DNA of 64,000 bases from an uncultured Lachnospiraceae bacterium (GCA_947589095.1 CANQBX010000015.1:1-64000); one strand, 5' to 3'; positions 19,449 through 29,040 are shown, counted from the first letter of the stretch. A program made the numbers and translations. The notes: generated by a model from the sequence alone, not told the origin.

Positions 19449-20198
19449 ATGATCAAATTCATCATTCTGGCGGCCAGCGTCATCCTTTTCCTGCTATTCA
19501 CCGTGCCGGTGCTCTGGGTGGAAGCGTGGATCGCGAAGAAGCACCCGGAGAAGCGGGACGCCCAGAGCCTGGCCATCGTCCGGTTCATGTTCCGTTATCT
19601 GCTCCGGCTGTCCGGCGTACATATTACCGTGAAGGGCATTGAGAATATCCCGAGGGACCGGGCGGTCCTCTATGTGGGAAATCATCGGAGCTATTTCGAT
19701 ATTCTGGTGGGTTATGTGACGGTGCCGACGCGGATGGGGTTCGTGGCGAAGAAGGAGATGCTGCGATATCCGTCCCTGCGGACCTGGATGAAGAACGTTC
19801 ACTGCCTCTTCCTGGACCGGGAGAACCTGCGGGAAGGTTTAAAGACGATCCTGGCCGGCATCGAGCAGGTCAAATCCGGTATCTCGGTCTGGATCTTCCC
19901 GGAAGGCACCCGCAACCGGAACGACGACATTCTGGAGATGCTGCCGTTTAAGGAGGGCAGCCTTAAGATTGCGGAGAAATCCGGCTGCCCGGTGATTCCG
20001 GTAGCCATGACCGGCACCGCGGAGATCTTCGAGAAGCAGGCGCCGCGGATCAAATCGTCGAATGTGACGATCGAGTTCGGCGAGCCGTTTTTCATCAGCG
20101 ATCTGCCGAAGGAAGAGAAGAAATTCGCCGGTCTCTACACCCAGAACCGGATCAGAGAGATGCTTAAGAAAGAACAGGAGATAAGGAAGGGCGCATAA
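19449..20198 (+). CDS. plsC: 1-acyl-sn-glycerol-3-phosphate acyltransferase
   Basis: Adds the second acyl chain to lysophosphatidic acid, giving phosphatidic acid for phospholipid synthesis at the membrane. The 249-residue protein has one N-terminal hydrophobic segment (3-25) and the PlsC signature blocks: NHRSYFDI (His79 and Asp84 of the HX4D motif), and FPEGTRNRN near 150. Upstream cls and the acyltransferase fit a lipid theme. The stop codon abuts the GTG start of pheA, so the two are co-transcribed. Confidence 0.94.
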   Translation: MIKFIILAASVILFLLFTVPVLWVEAWIAKKHPEKRDAQSLAIVRFMFRYLLRLSGVHITVKGIENIPRDRAVLYVGNHRSYFDILVGYVTVPTRMGFVAKKEMLRYPSLRTWMKNVHCLFLDRENLREGLKTILAGIEQVKSGISVWIFPEGTRNRNDDILEMLPFKEGSLKIAEKSGCPVIPVAMTGTAEIFEKQAPRIKSSNVTIEFGEPFFISDLPKEEKKFAGLYTQNRIREMLKKEQEIRKGA

Positions 20199-21326
20199 GT
20201 GGATCTGCAGGAAATTCGAGGCAAATTGGACGAGATCGACGCACAGCTGGTGCGTCTTCTGGAGGAACGGCTGGCTCTGAGCGCGGAGGTGGCCGAATAT
20301 AAGATCGGAACCGGCAAGCCGGTGCTGGACAGGGCCCGTGAGGAGCAGAAGATCGCGGCGGTCCGGGGCCTGGCCCATACGGAGTACGCGAAGAACGCGG
20401 CGGCGGAGATGATGACCCAGCTGATGACCGTGGGACGCAGGCTGCAGTACGGCATCCTGCAGGAGCACGGCCAATCCGGCGATATGGGATTTACGATGGA
20501 GGAAGGTCTTAAGTGTGAGAATGTGCGCGTGGTCTATCAGGGCGTCGAGGGAGCCTACAGCCACGGCGCGGCCCTGCAGTATTTCGGGGACGACGCGGAC
20601 GTCTTTCATGTGAAGACCTGGGACGAGGCCATGTGCGCCGTGGAGAGCGGCGAGGCGGACTACGCGGTGATTCCCATCGAGAATTCGTCGGCGGGGACGG
20701 TCAGCGACAACTACGATCTGCTGATCGCCCATGACAATGTGATCGCGGCGGAGACATTTCTGCCGGTGAGCCACGCGCTGCTGGGCCTCCCGGGGGCGAA
20801 GCCGGAGGATATCCGGACGGTGTATTCCCATCCCCAGGCGCTGATGCAGTGTTCGCCGTATCTGAACGAACACCGCGAGTGGCGGCAGATCAGCGTGGAG
20901 AACACGGCGGTGGCCGCGCAGAAGGTGGTGGCCGACGGCGATAAGACCCAGGCGGCGGTGGCAAGCGAGGTGGCCGGGAGGCTTTACGGCCTGTCGGTTC
21001 TGGCGCCGCAGATCAATTATAACAAAGAGAATACGACCCGGTTCCTGATCCTGGCGAGGGAGAAGGTCTACTGCCGCGGCGCGGGGAAGATCAGCCTCTG
21101 CTTTGAATTGCCCCATAAGAGCGGAAGTCTGTACAATATGCTGGGGAACTTTATTTTCAATGATGTGAACATGGTGATGATCGAGTCCCGGCCGATCCCG
21201 GAGCGGAACTGGGAGTACCGGTTCTTCGTGGATATTGAGGGGAATCTGAGCCAGCCCAATATCCAGAACGCGCTGCGTTCGATTAAGGAAGAGGCGGCGA
21301 ATATGCGGATTCTTGGGAATTATTGA
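20199..21326 (+). CDS. pheA: Bifunctional chorismate mutase / prephenate dehydratase
   Basis: Converts chorismate via prephenate to phenylpyruvate for phenylalanine. The 375-residue protein starts with an AroQ-type chorismate mutase (1-90, LDEIDAQLVRLLEERLALSAEVAEYK), then prephenate dehydratase (about 110-285, with GVEGAYSHGAA, NSSAGTVSDNYDLL and the catalytic TTRF), and an ACT feedback domain (from about 295, ELPHKSGSLYNML and ESRPIP, the Phe-binding motif). The start is GTG, immediately after the plsC stop, with AAGGAAGG upstream. Allosteric inhibition by phenylalanine is expected. Confidence 0.96.
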   Translation: MDLQEIRGKLDEIDAQLVRLLEERLALSAEVAEYKIGTGKPVLDRAREEQKIAAVRGLAHTEYAKNAAAEMMTQLMTVGRRLQYGILQEHGQSGDMGFTMEEGLKCENVRVVYQGVEGAYSHGAALQYFGDDADVFHVKTWDEAMCAVESGEADYAVIPIENSSAGTVSDNYDLLIAHDNVIAAETFLPVSHALLGLPGAKPEDIRTVYSHPQALMQCSPYLNEHREWRQISVENTAVAAQKVVADGDKTQAAVASEVAGRLYGLSVLAPQINYNKENTTRFLILAREKVYCRGAGKISLCFELPHKSGSLYNMLGNFIFNDVNMVMIESRPIPERNWEYRFFVDIEGNLSQPNIQNALRSIKEEAANMRILGNY

Positions 21327-21484
21327 GAACGGAGCCGCGGATGTTTTGGAGAGATGCGCCGCGAGAGCGACGCGGCCGACTGGTTGTGTACTGTGCCATA
21401 GGAACATCTTATGCAGCGTCGCATGACCCTTGGTATTCAAGGCTCGACGGTTAAGTATTGATATTTATGAAAGGTTCAGAACAG

Positions 21485-22960
21485 ATGAAACCATTAGTTT
21501 TATATAGAAAGTTGAAATATCAGAAATTATTCGACGATATGGAAAGGCTGCTGGATAGGGCCGGTGTGTTGGATACGGTGCCGGCACCAGATGTTTTGCC
21601 CAGTGTCGGTGACGGAGCGATCGCGTCACCGGACGCCTACGAGTGCGCCAACCAGCTGATCGAGCTGGCGGCGGATTATGGATTCGAGGGGAATCTGTGG
21701 CACTGCTTCCTGGCCTTCTGCCTGGCCAACCACGAGAACGCATTCAGCACGGCCTGCGAGATCCGCGGCGACGTGGGCGGGACGTTAAGCCATCTGGCGC
21801 GGCAGGATTTCGTGGTGTTTAAGGAATTGTTCGACCGGGATATCACGAAGCTGGACGAAATGCCGGGGACCGGTTCCTGGACGGCGGCCGGTGTGTCTGT
21901 GATAATGACTGAAGACAGCGCCGGAAACAGGCTAATGACAGAGGACAGCATTGGAAACCCGCTGATGACGGAAGATAGCTTCGGAGAACGGCCGGCACCG
22001 TCCGGAATGTCGTGTCTCTGGCACGATCTGGCGGACTTCACGCCGGTGGGCGACGGCAGCCGGATCTTCAACCGCCGCGTCCGCGACCGGATCATCGAGC
22101 TGGCGGTGTCGCTGGGAAAAGCGGCGGATGTGGAAAGCTTCGCTGCGGCCGTGACCCAGTTCTACCATGAGTTCGGTGTGGGCAAATACGGTCTCAACAA
22201 GGCGTTCCGCATCGAGGAAAACGGTCATGACGCCCGGGTGATTCCGGTGGTCAACGTGGAACATGTCTATTTCGACGACCTGGTTGGGTATCAGCTTCAG
22301 AAGCAGAAGCTGATCGAGAATACGGAAGCATTCCTGGCCGGCCGGGCCGCCAACAATGTGCTGCTCTTCGGGGACGCGGGAACCGGCAAGTCCTCCTGCA
22401 TCAAGGCGGTGCTGAACGAATATTACGGCCGGGGACTGCGTATCATTGAAGTCTACAAGCATCAGTTCCACGCCCTGTCATCGGTGCTGGAGCAGGTGCA
22501 GGACCGGAATTACAGATTTATCATTTACATGGACGACCTCTCTTTCGAGGAGAGCGAACTGGAGTACAAATACTTAAAGGCCATCATCGAAGGCGGTCTG
22601 GGCCGCAAGCCCAACAACGTGCTGATCTACGCCACGTCGAACCGCCGCCACCTGATCCGCGAGAAATTCAGCGACAAGCGGGAGCTGGACGACGACCTGC
22701 ATGTCAACGACACGGTGCAGGAGAAGCTGTCGCTGGTGGCCCGGTTCGGCGTCACGATCTATTTCGGGTCGCCGGACAAGAAGCAGTTCCAGAACATTGT
22801 GAAGGTGCTGGCACAGCGGTATCATGTGGCCATGCCGGAAGACGAGCTTCTGGCGGAGGCCAACAAATGGGAGCTGCAGCACGGCGGCCTGTCCGGGAGG
22901 ACGGCGGCGCAGTTTATCGCGTATCTGCTCGGGACGAGAAGCGTCAGTGAGGGAGTTTAA
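21485..22960 (+). CDS. DUF815 family AAA+ ATPase with 10-residue repeats
   Basis: A 491-residue ATP-binding protein of the DUF815 family. The C-terminal half is a P-loop module: VGYQLQKQKLIENTEAFLAGRAANNVLLFGDAGTGKSS (Walker A near 297), a Walker B-like FIIYMDDLSFEE, and YATSNRRHLI. The function is unknown; family members are often described only as predicted ATPases. Residues 141-170 are three tandem copies of MTEDSxGNxL, an insertion that does not look conserved. I prefer the ATG at 21485 (AAAGG 10 bases upstream); the track start is 9 codons earlier. ppx follows after 76 bases. Confidence 0.85.
   Translation: MKPLVLYRKLKYQKLFDDMERLLDRAGVLDTVPAPDVLPSVGDGAIASPDAYECANQLIELAADYGFEGNLWHCFLAFCLANHENAFSTACEIRGDVGGTLSHLARQDFVVFKELFDRDITKLDEMPGTGSWTAAGVSVIMTEDSAGNRLMTEDSIGNPLMTEDSFGERPAPSGMSCLWHDLADFTPVGDGSRIFNRRVRDRIIELAVSLGKAADVESFAAAVTQFYHEFGVGKYGLNKAFRIEENGHDARVIPVVNVEHVYFDDLVGYQLQKQKLIENTEAFLAGRAANNVLLFGDAGTGKSSCIKAVLNEYYGRGLRIIEVYKHQFHALSSVLEQVQDRNYRFIIYMDDLSFEESELEYKYLKAIIEGGLGRKPNNVLIYATSNRRHLIREKFSDKRELDDDLHVNDTVQEKLSLVARFGVTIYFGSPDKKQFQNIVKVLAQRYHVAMPEDELLAEANKWELQHGGLSGRTAAQFIAYLLGTRSVSEGV
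21905..21994 (+). repeat. 30-bp in-frame tandem repeat inside the DUF815 gene
   Basis: Three 30-base units encode MTEDSAGNRL, MTEDSIGNPL and MTEDSFGERP. The period keeps the reading frame. Confidence 0.9.
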
Positions 22961-23036
22961 GAGCAATCTGAAACAGGCGTAAGAATGAAACCGCAGTCAG
23001 CGGATTTTGCATCAATAGAGAAGGGGGGAGCGTTAT

Positions 23037-24632
23037 ATGGCAAATCATTTATTCGCGGCCATCGACGTAGGTTCCTTTGAACTGGAGATGGGCATCTATG
23101 AGATGTCGCCCAAAAACGGCATGCGGCAGATCGACCATCTGCGGCATGTGATCGCGCTGGGCCGGGAGACCTACCACACCGGCAAGATCAGCTACCGGCT
23201 GGTAGACGAGATGTGCCGGGTGCTGGCGGATTTCTCCAGGATCATGAAGGGCTATCAGGTGGAGGCCTACCGGGCCTACGCCACCAGCGCCATGCGCGAG
23301 GCCATCAACAACAAGATCATTCTGGATCAGATCCAGGTGCGCACCGGGATCCAGGTGCGCATCATCAGCAACTCGGAGCAGCGGTTCCTAAGCTACAAGG
23401 CGATCGCCATCAAGGCGGCGGAATTCGAGAAGATCATCCAGAAGGGCACCGCGATCGCGGACGTGGGCTTCGGCAGCACCCAGCTGTCGCTGTTCGATAA
23501 GGAGAGCCTGGTGACGACCCAGAATATCGTTCCCGGCGTCTTGAAGATCCGCGATATCCTTTCCCAGATCCAGGTCAGCGGCAATATGGAGCAGTCCATC
23601 GTCGAGGAGATCATGGATCATGAACTGATCAAGTTCCGCAAGCTGTATCTGAAAGATCGGGATATCAAGAATCTGATCGGCATCGGCGATTCCATCATGG
23701 TTCTGATGCGGTATGCGGGAGAGATGGCGAAGCAGCGGGAACTTATGGAAGACGGCGCCGGTTCCGGCAAAGCGGAAGCAGGCTCCGGCAGGACCGCACG
23801 GTTTTCTTCCGGCGACCGGACGGACCGCATCACCCGCGAGCAGTTCAACCAGGTCTACGAACAGCTGATGAGCATGTCCCCGTCCCGGATCCAGGAGGAA
23901 TTCGGCATCAATGAAAGCTATGTCGGTATCCTGGTGGCCAGCGCGATCATTTACATGCGCATCCTGCAGATGACCGGCGCGGAGCTGGTGTGGACGCCGG
24001 GAACCCGTCTTTGCGACGGCATTGCCGCGGAGTACGCCCAGGAGATTCGGTGCATCAAATTCGCCCACAGTTTTGACGACGACATTCTGGCGGCGGCCCG
24101 GAACATTGCCAGGCGCTACCGCTGCGGCAACAGCCACATCCAGAACGTGGAGAGCCTGGCGGCCCAGATGTTCGACGCGATGAAGAAGCACCACGGCCTG
24201 GCGGCCCGCGACCAGCTGCTCCTGCGCATCGCCGCCGTGCTCTACGGCTGCGGCAAGTACATTTCCATGCGCAATTTCGGTTACTGCTCCTACGAGATCA
24301 TCATGGCTACCGAGATCATCGGCCTGTCCCACGCGGAGCGGGAGGTGGTGGCCAAGGTGGTCCGCTACTACGCGGAACCGTTCGACTATGACAAGGCGGC
24401 GATCCGTTCCGCCAAGCTGACCGCCATGCTACGGCTGGCCGTGGCGCTGGACGCCAGCTATAAACAGAAGCTGACCGGCTGCCGGATGGTGGTTCGGGGC
24501 GACGAGCTGGTGATCTCCACATCCTACGAGGGCGATATGAGTCTGGAGAGTATGATGATTCAGACCTGCGCGCCGTTCTTTGAGGAGATCTTCGGCATTA
24601 CGCCGGTGCTGAAACAGAAAAGGAGGGTGTAG
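23037..24632 (+). CDS. ppx: Exopolyphosphatase / guanosine pentaphosphatase family (Ppx/GppA)
   Basis: Releases phosphate from polyphosphate ends, or acts on pppGpp. The 531-residue protein begins with the ASKHA fold (FAAIDVGSFELEMGIYEM; AYATSAMREA; DVGFGSTQLSLF) and ends with an HD-like helical domain (from about 340, including ISMRNFGYCSYEII). A Gly/Ser/Ala-rich linker at about 238-265 (GAGSGKAEAGSGRTARFSSGDR) separates conserved segments. Ppk lies 3 bases downstream, so synthesis and breakdown of polyphosphate are encoded by one transcript. The AAGGGGGGAG ribosome site fixes the start. Confidence 0.93.
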   Translation: MANHLFAAIDVGSFELEMGIYEMSPKNGMRQIDHLRHVIALGRETYHTGKISYRLVDEMCRVLADFSRIMKGYQVEAYRAYATSAMREAINNKIILDQIQVRTGIQVRIISNSEQRFLSYKAIAIKAAEFEKIIQKGTAIADVGFGSTQLSLFDKESLVTTQNIVPGVLKIRDILSQIQVSGNMEQSIVEEIMDHELIKFRKLYLKDRDIKNLIGIGDSIMVLMRYAGEMAKQRELMEDGAGSGKAEAGSGRTARFSSGDRTDRITREQFNQVYEQLMSMSPSRIQEEFGINESYVGILVASAIIYMRILQMTGAELVWTPGTRLCDGIAAEYAQEIRCIKFAHSFDDDILAAARNIARRYRCGNSHIQNVESLAAQMFDAMKKHHGLAARDQLLLRIAAVLYGCGKYISMRNFGYCSYEIIMATEIIGLSHAEREVVAKVVRYYAEPFDYDKAAIRSAKLTAMLRLAVALDASYKQKLTGCRMVVRGDELVISTSYEGDMSLESMMIQTCAPFFEEIFGITPVLKQKRRV

Positions 24633-24635
24633 ATC

Positions 24636-26783
24636 ATGGCTGAGATCGACGCGAGATTCGTAAAACCGGAAAATTTTGTGAATCGGGAGCTGAGCTGGCT
24701 GGAATTCGACTACCGGATCCTGGAGGAAGCCAGGGATAAGACGCTGCCGCTGTTTGAGCGCCTGAAATTCTTAAGCATCACGGCGTCCAACCTGGACGAA
24801 TTCTTTATGGTCCGCGTGGCGTCCCTTAAGGACATGGTTCACGCCGGTTACACGAAGCCGGATATGGCGGGCTTAAATCCGGAGGAGCAGCTGCAAAGGA
24901 TCGGCGAGAAGACCCATGAACTGGTGGCGCTGCAGTATTCCACTTACAACCGGTCGCTGCTGCCGACGCTTAAGCAGAACGGCCTTCGGATCGTGAGCCG
25001 TCACGAGGATCTGAACGAGGCGGAGGGCGCCTGGGTGGACGAGTATTTCCGGGCAAATGTGTACCCGGTGCTGACGCCGATGGCGGTGGACTCGTCCCGG
25101 CCGTTCCCGCTCATTTACAATAAATCGCTAAATATAGCCGCGCTGATCCATAAGCGGGACGGCGAGGAGGAAGGCGCCGTGGATTTCGCCATGGTGCGGG
25201 TGCCGGCGGTGATCCCGCGGATCGTGGAGATCCCGGTCAGCGAGGAGCGGGTCGTGATCCTTTTAGAGGAGATCATCGAGCGGAACCTGTCGGCCTTGTT
25301 CCTGGGCTGCGATATCATTGCCGCCCATCCGTTCCGGATCATGCGCAACGCGGATCTGTCCGTGGACGAGGAAGGCGCGGAGGATCTGCTGGCGGAGATC
25401 GAGAAGCTTCTTAAGCGCCGCCAGTGGGGAGAGGCGATCCGTCTGGAGATCGAGGACAACGCGGATAAGCGGATCTTAAAGCGCCTGCGCAAAGAGCTTA
25501 AGATCCAGCCGGCGGATATCTACGAGGTCAACGGACCGCTGGATCTGACGTTCCTCATGAAAATGTACGGACTTACCGGATTCGACCATCTGAAGGCGGA
25601 GCCCCACAAGCCCCAGCCGAACCCGGCGTTTCTGAATGACGACGACATTTTCACGAATATACGCAAGGGCGACATCCTGCTCCATCACCCGTATGAATCC
25701 TTTGAGCCGGTGGTGAATTTCATCCAGACCGCCGCCCGGGACCCGGAGGTGCTTGCCATCAAGCAGACGCTCTACCGGGTCAGCGGCAATTCGCCTATCG
25801 TGGCCGCCCTGGCGGAGGCCGCTGACAACGGCAAGCAGGTGTCGGTTCTGGTGGAGCTGAAGGCCCGCTTCGACGAGGAGAATAATATCAACTGGGCCCG
25901 TATGCTTGAGAAAGCCGGCTGCCATGTAATCTACGGCCTGGTGGGCTTAAAGACCCACTCCAAGATCACGCTGGTGGTGCGCCGGGAGGAGGACGGCATC
26001 CGCCGTTACGTGCATCTGGGCACCGGCAACTACAACGATTCCACGGCCAAGCTGTACACAGACTGCGGCCTTCTGACCTGCCATCCGCAGATCGGAGAGG
26101 ACGCCACGGCAGTCTTCAACATGCTGTCCGGCTATTCGGAGCCCCAGCAGTGGAACCAGCTGGTGGTGGCGCCCATCTGGCTGCGCAAGCGTTTCCTGCG
26201 GCTGATTGAGCGGGAGTCGGCCAACGCGAAGCTGGGCCGGCCGGCCCGGATCATCGCCAAGATCAATTCCCTCTGCGACCGCGATATCATCGCCGCGCTT
26301 TACGAGGCGTCCTGCGCGGGCGTGAAGATCGACCTGATCGTCCGCGGCATCTGCGGCCTGAAGGCCGGCGTGCCGGGCTTAAGCGAGAACATCTCCGTCC
26401 GGTCCATCGTAGGCAATTTCCTGGAGCACTGCCGGATCTTCTATTTTGAAAATAACGGCACGCCGGAATACTATATGGCCAGCGCCGACTGGATGCCCCG
26501 GAACCTGGACCGCCGCGTGGAGATCATGTTCCCGATCCTTTCGCTGGAGCTGCAGGAAAAGGCCATGCATATCCTGGAGGTGCAGCTGGAGGACAACTTA
26601 AAGGCCCATGTGCTGAAACCCGACGGCAGCTATGAGAAGATCGACCGCCGCGGCAAGGAGCCGGTGGGCGCCCAGGACACCTTCTGCGGCGAGGCGAAGG
26701 CCGCGGTGAAGGCGCATCAGGCGATGCAGGATCCGGTGAACACACGGGTGTTTGTCCCGGTGGAAAGCCATGAGGTCGGGTGA
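24636..26783 (+). CDS. ppk: Polyphosphate kinase 1
   Basis: Reversibly polymerises the gamma-phosphate of ATP into inorganic polyphosphate. All four PPK1 domains are present in 715 residues: N (FVNRELSWLEFDYRILEEA), head, and the two PLD-like C domains. The autophosphorylated histidine is His441 in GLKTHSKITLVVR and the second conserved histidine is in FLEHCRIFYF. Active-site phrases YRVSGNSPIV and HLGTGNYND are intact. The gene is 3 bases after ppx and overlaps the track start of the next ORF by 4 bases. Confidence 0.97.
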   Translation: MAEIDARFVKPENFVNRELSWLEFDYRILEEARDKTLPLFERLKFLSITASNLDEFFMVRVASLKDMVHAGYTKPDMAGLNPEEQLQRIGEKTHELVALQYSTYNRSLLPTLKQNGLRIVSRHEDLNEAEGAWVDEYFRANVYPVLTPMAVDSSRPFPLIYNKSLNIAALIHKRDGEEEGAVDFAMVRVPAVIPRIVEIPVSEERVVILLEEIIERNLSALFLGCDIIAAHPFRIMRNADLSVDEEGAEDLLAEIEKLLKRRQWGEAIRLEIEDNADKRILKRLRKELKIQPADIYEVNGPLDLTFLMKMYGLTGFDHLKAEPHKPQPNPAFLNDDDIFTNIRKGDILLHHPYESFEPVVNFIQTAARDPEVLAIKQTLYRVSGNSPIVAALAEAADNGKQVSVLVELKARFDEENNINWARMLEKAGCHVIYGLVGLKTHSKITLVVRREEDGIRRYVHLGTGNYNDSTAKLYTDCGLLTCHPQIGEDATAVFNMLSGYSEPQQWNQLVVAPIWLRKRFLRLIERESANAKLGRPARIIAKINSLCDRDIIAALYEASCAGVKIDLIVRGICGLKAGVPGLSENISVRSIVGNFLEHCRIFYFENNGTPEYYMASADWMPRNLDRRVEIMFPILSLELQEKAMHILEVQLEDNLKAHVLKPDGSYEKIDRRGKEPVGAQDTFCGEAKAAVKAHQAMQDPVNTRVFVPVESHEVG

Positions 26784-26800
26784 CCGAAGGGATTGAAGAT

Positions 26801-27538
26801 ATGAAAATACTGATTGTGCGCCACGGCGACCCGGATTATTCCGTTGATTCACTGACCGAACGCGGCTGGATCGAGGCGGAATATCTGTCGGAGCGTCTGG
26901 CGGGGCTGGATGTGGCCGCGTTTTATGTGTCGCCGCTCGGGCGGGCGAAGGATACGGCGTCGCTGACGCTTAAGAAAATGAACCGGACCGCGGAGGAATG
27001 CGGGTGGCTCAGGGAATTCGGGCCGCCGGTGGCCCGGCCGGACTGGAAGGGGCCGGGGCTCTGTCCTGTGGCCTGGGACTGGCTGCCCCAGGACTGGACC
27101 GCGGACGAAAGGTTCTATGAGGAAGCCCGGTGGTATGAGCGGGATGTGTTTAAGGCTGCGGGCGTGAAGCAGGAGTATGACCGTGTCGTGGAGAGCTTCG
27201 ACCGTCTGCTGGCAAGGCATGGGTATGAAAGGGACGGACGCATCTACCGCGCGGTCCGGCCGAATAACGATACGATCGTACTGTTCTGCCATTTCGGTGT
27301 AGAATGTGTGCTTTTGTCCCATTTGATGGGCGTTTCGCCGATGGTCCTGTGGCATGGGGTCTGTGCGGCTCCCACATCGGTGACGACGGTGATTTCCGAG
27401 GAGCGGCGGCCCGGAACCGCGCTTTTCAGGGCGAACGCCATCGGCGACATTTCCCATCTGTATGCGCATGGAATGAAACCGGCCTTCGCGGCCAGGTTCT
27501 GCGAGCGCTATGGGAATGAAGGCGAAAGATGCGACTGA
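26801..27538 (+). CDS. Histidine phosphatase family protein
   Basis: A 245-residue phosphoglycerate-mutase-like enzyme. MKILIVRHGDPDYS carries the catalytic RHG (His8), SPLGRAKDTA follows at about 45, the proton-donor region and FCHFGVECVLLS (second His) lie near 158. The substrate is unknown. I use the ATG at 26801 with AAGGG upstream rather than the GTG that overlaps ppk. It is close behind ppk, and 72 bases before spoVAD, which has its own likely promoter. Confidence 0.88.
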   Translation: MKILIVRHGDPDYSVDSLTERGWIEAEYLSERLAGLDVAAFYVSPLGRAKDTASLTLKKMNRTAEECGWLREFGPPVARPDWKGPGLCPVAWDWLPQDWTADERFYEEARWYERDVFKAAGVKQEYDRVVESFDRLLARHGYERDGRIYRAVRPNNDTIVLFCHFGVECVLLSHLMGVSPMVLWHGVCAAPTSVTTVISEERRPGTALFRANAIGDISHLYAHGMKPAFAARFCERYGNEGERCD

Positions 27539-27552
27539 GGCGGAAATGCACC

Positions 27553-27581
27553 GCATAGAATTTTCTTCTCTGGATATAGTA
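27553..27581 (+). promoter_or_regulatory. Candidate forespore (sigma-G type) promoter of spoVAD-spoVAE
   Basis: GCATA, 17 bases, TATAGTA. The upstream box fits the sigma-G gHATR pattern and the downstream box fits CATnnTA except at the first base. spoVA genes are sigma-G dependent in Bacillus. A weak sigma-A reading is possible. Confidence 0.45.
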
Positions 27582-27610
27582 ACCTTATAAGAAAAGCAGC
27601 AGGAGGTCAT

Positions 27611-28642
27611 ATGCAGAGAGGAAAAGCAAGTATTGAGTTTGAAGAACCGCCCCTTATTCTGAGCGATGCCAGCGTCGCCGGTAAAAAGGAGGGCGAAGGG
27701 CCGCTGGGAAAATGGATCGATGTGATCGAGCGGGACGACCGGTTCGGCATGGAGACCTGGGAACAGGCCGAATCTGCCATGCAGAAGCAGGCGGCGGATC
27801 TGGCGCTGGAGAAGGGCGGCATCCGCCGAAAAGAAGTCCGGTATCTTTTTGCGGGGGATCTGCTGGGACAGCTGATCGCTACTTCCTTTGGAACGGTGGA
27901 TCTGGAGATCCCGCTGTTCGGTCTTTACGGAGCGTGCTCTACGATGGGAGAGGCGCTCATGCTGGCTGCGATGACGGTTCACGCAGGCTACGCCGACCGA
28001 ACCCTTGCCGTGGCCTCCAGCCATTTCGCAACGGCGGAGAAGCAGTTCCGGTTTCCGCTGGCTTACGGAAATCAGCGGCCTTATTCTGCCACCTGGACCG
28101 TGACCGGCTGCGGAGCGGCCGTCATAGGAAAGGCCGGTTCGGGAAAAAACGCGAAGAATACGCCGCGCATAACGGGCGTGACGCCGGGAAGGATCGTGGA
28201 TCTGGGAGCCCAGGATTCCATGAATATGGGGGCCGCCATGGCGCCGGCGGCGGCGCACACGATCCGGCAGAATTTTGAGGATTTCGGCGTGGATGCGGCG
28301 TATTACGATAAGATTATTACCGGAGATCTGGGAGAGGTCGGACGGAAGCTTCTTCTGGATATGATGAAGCAGGACGGGACGGATCTGACGGATATCCATA
28401 TGGACTGCGGGATCCGGATCTATGACAGTGAGAAACAGGACACCCATGCGGGAGGAAGCGGCTGCGGCTGTTCGGCGGTGACGCTGTGCGCCTATGTTCT
28501 GCCGCGCCTCCGCTCCGGTGAATGGAAGCGGGTGCTTTTTCTTCCGACCGGCGCTCTGCTCTCGACGGTCAGCTTCAATGAAGGCAAAAGTATCCCCGGT
28601 ATTGCGCATGGCGTAGTGATCGAGAGCGGAATGACGGATTGA
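27611..28642 (+). CDS. spoVAD: Stage V sporulation protein AD
   Basis: Part of the SpoVA channel that moves dipicolinic acid into the forespore and out at germination; SpoVAD binds dipicolinate. The 343-residue protein has the thiolase-like fold typical of SpoVAD (IEFEEPPLILSDASVAGKKEGEGPLG at the N-terminus, LFGLYGACSTMGEALMLA, VASSHFATAEKQFRFPL, GGSGCGCSAV). AGCAGGAGG precedes the ATG. The following gene is spoVAE; spoVAC, which normally stands directly upstream, is missing and replaced by the phosphatase gene. Confidence 0.96.
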   Translation: MQRGKASIEFEEPPLILSDASVAGKKEGEGPLGKWIDVIERDDRFGMETWEQAESAMQKQAADLALEKGGIRRKEVRYLFAGDLLGQLIATSFGTVDLEIPLFGLYGACSTMGEALMLAAMTVHAGYADRTLAVASSHFATAEKQFRFPLAYGNQRPYSATWTVTGCGAAVIGKAGSGKNAKNTPRITGVTPGRIVDLGAQDSMNMGAAMAPAAAHTIRQNFEDFGVDAAYYDKIITGDLGEVGRKLLLDMMKQDGTDLTDIHMDCGIRIYDSEKQDTHAGGSGCGCSAVTLCAYVLPRLRSGEWKRVLFLPTGALLSTVSFNEGKSIPGIAHGVVIESGMTD

Positions 28643-28683
28643 AAGAACAGCCGGCTCCGGCCGGCGGAAGAATGGAGACGGTT

Positions 28684-29040
28684 ATGGATTATATTAAAGC
28701 TTTTGCGGCCGGCGGAGTCATCTGCAGTCTGGTTCAGATCCTTCTGGATAAAACGAAAATGATGCCCGGCCGCGTTATGGTGACGCTGGTAATTGCGGGG
28801 AGCGTCCTGGGATGCCTGGGACTTTATGAACCCTTCGCCGAGTGGGCGGGGGCCGGTGCGACCGTGCCGCTGCTGGGCTTCGGGAACACTCTTTGGAAGG
28901 GAGTAAAGGACGGAATCGCGAGCGACGGGGCCCTCGGTCTGTTCAAAGGCGGCTTTACGGCCAGCGCTGTGGGAATCTCCGGGGCCCTGGTCTTCGGATA
29001 TCTGGGATCGCTTGTTTTTAAACCCAAAATGAAGGCGTGA
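28684..29040 (+). CDS. spoVAE: Stage V sporulation protein AE
   Basis: A 118-residue membrane subunit of the SpoVA dipicolinate channel, with three to four hydrophobic segments (YIKAFAAGGVICSLVQILLD; GRVMVTLVIAGSVLGCLGLY; GFTASAVGISGALVFGYL). It corresponds to the SpoVAEb type. I place the start at the ATG preceded by GGAGACGG; the track ORF opens 15 codons earlier inside the spoVAD stop region. It is probably co-transcribed with spoVAD. Confidence 0.93.
   Translation: MDYIKAFAAGGVICSLVQILLDKTKMMPGRVMVTLVIAGSVLGCLGLYEPFAEWAGAGATVPLLGFGNTLWKGVKDGIASDGALGLFKGGFTASAVGISGALVFGYLGSLVFKPKMKA

Noticed and set aside
26849-28609. 586-residue minus-strand ORF opposite the phosphatase and spoVAD
   Set aside because: Covers two well-identified plus-strand genes and an intergenic promoter.
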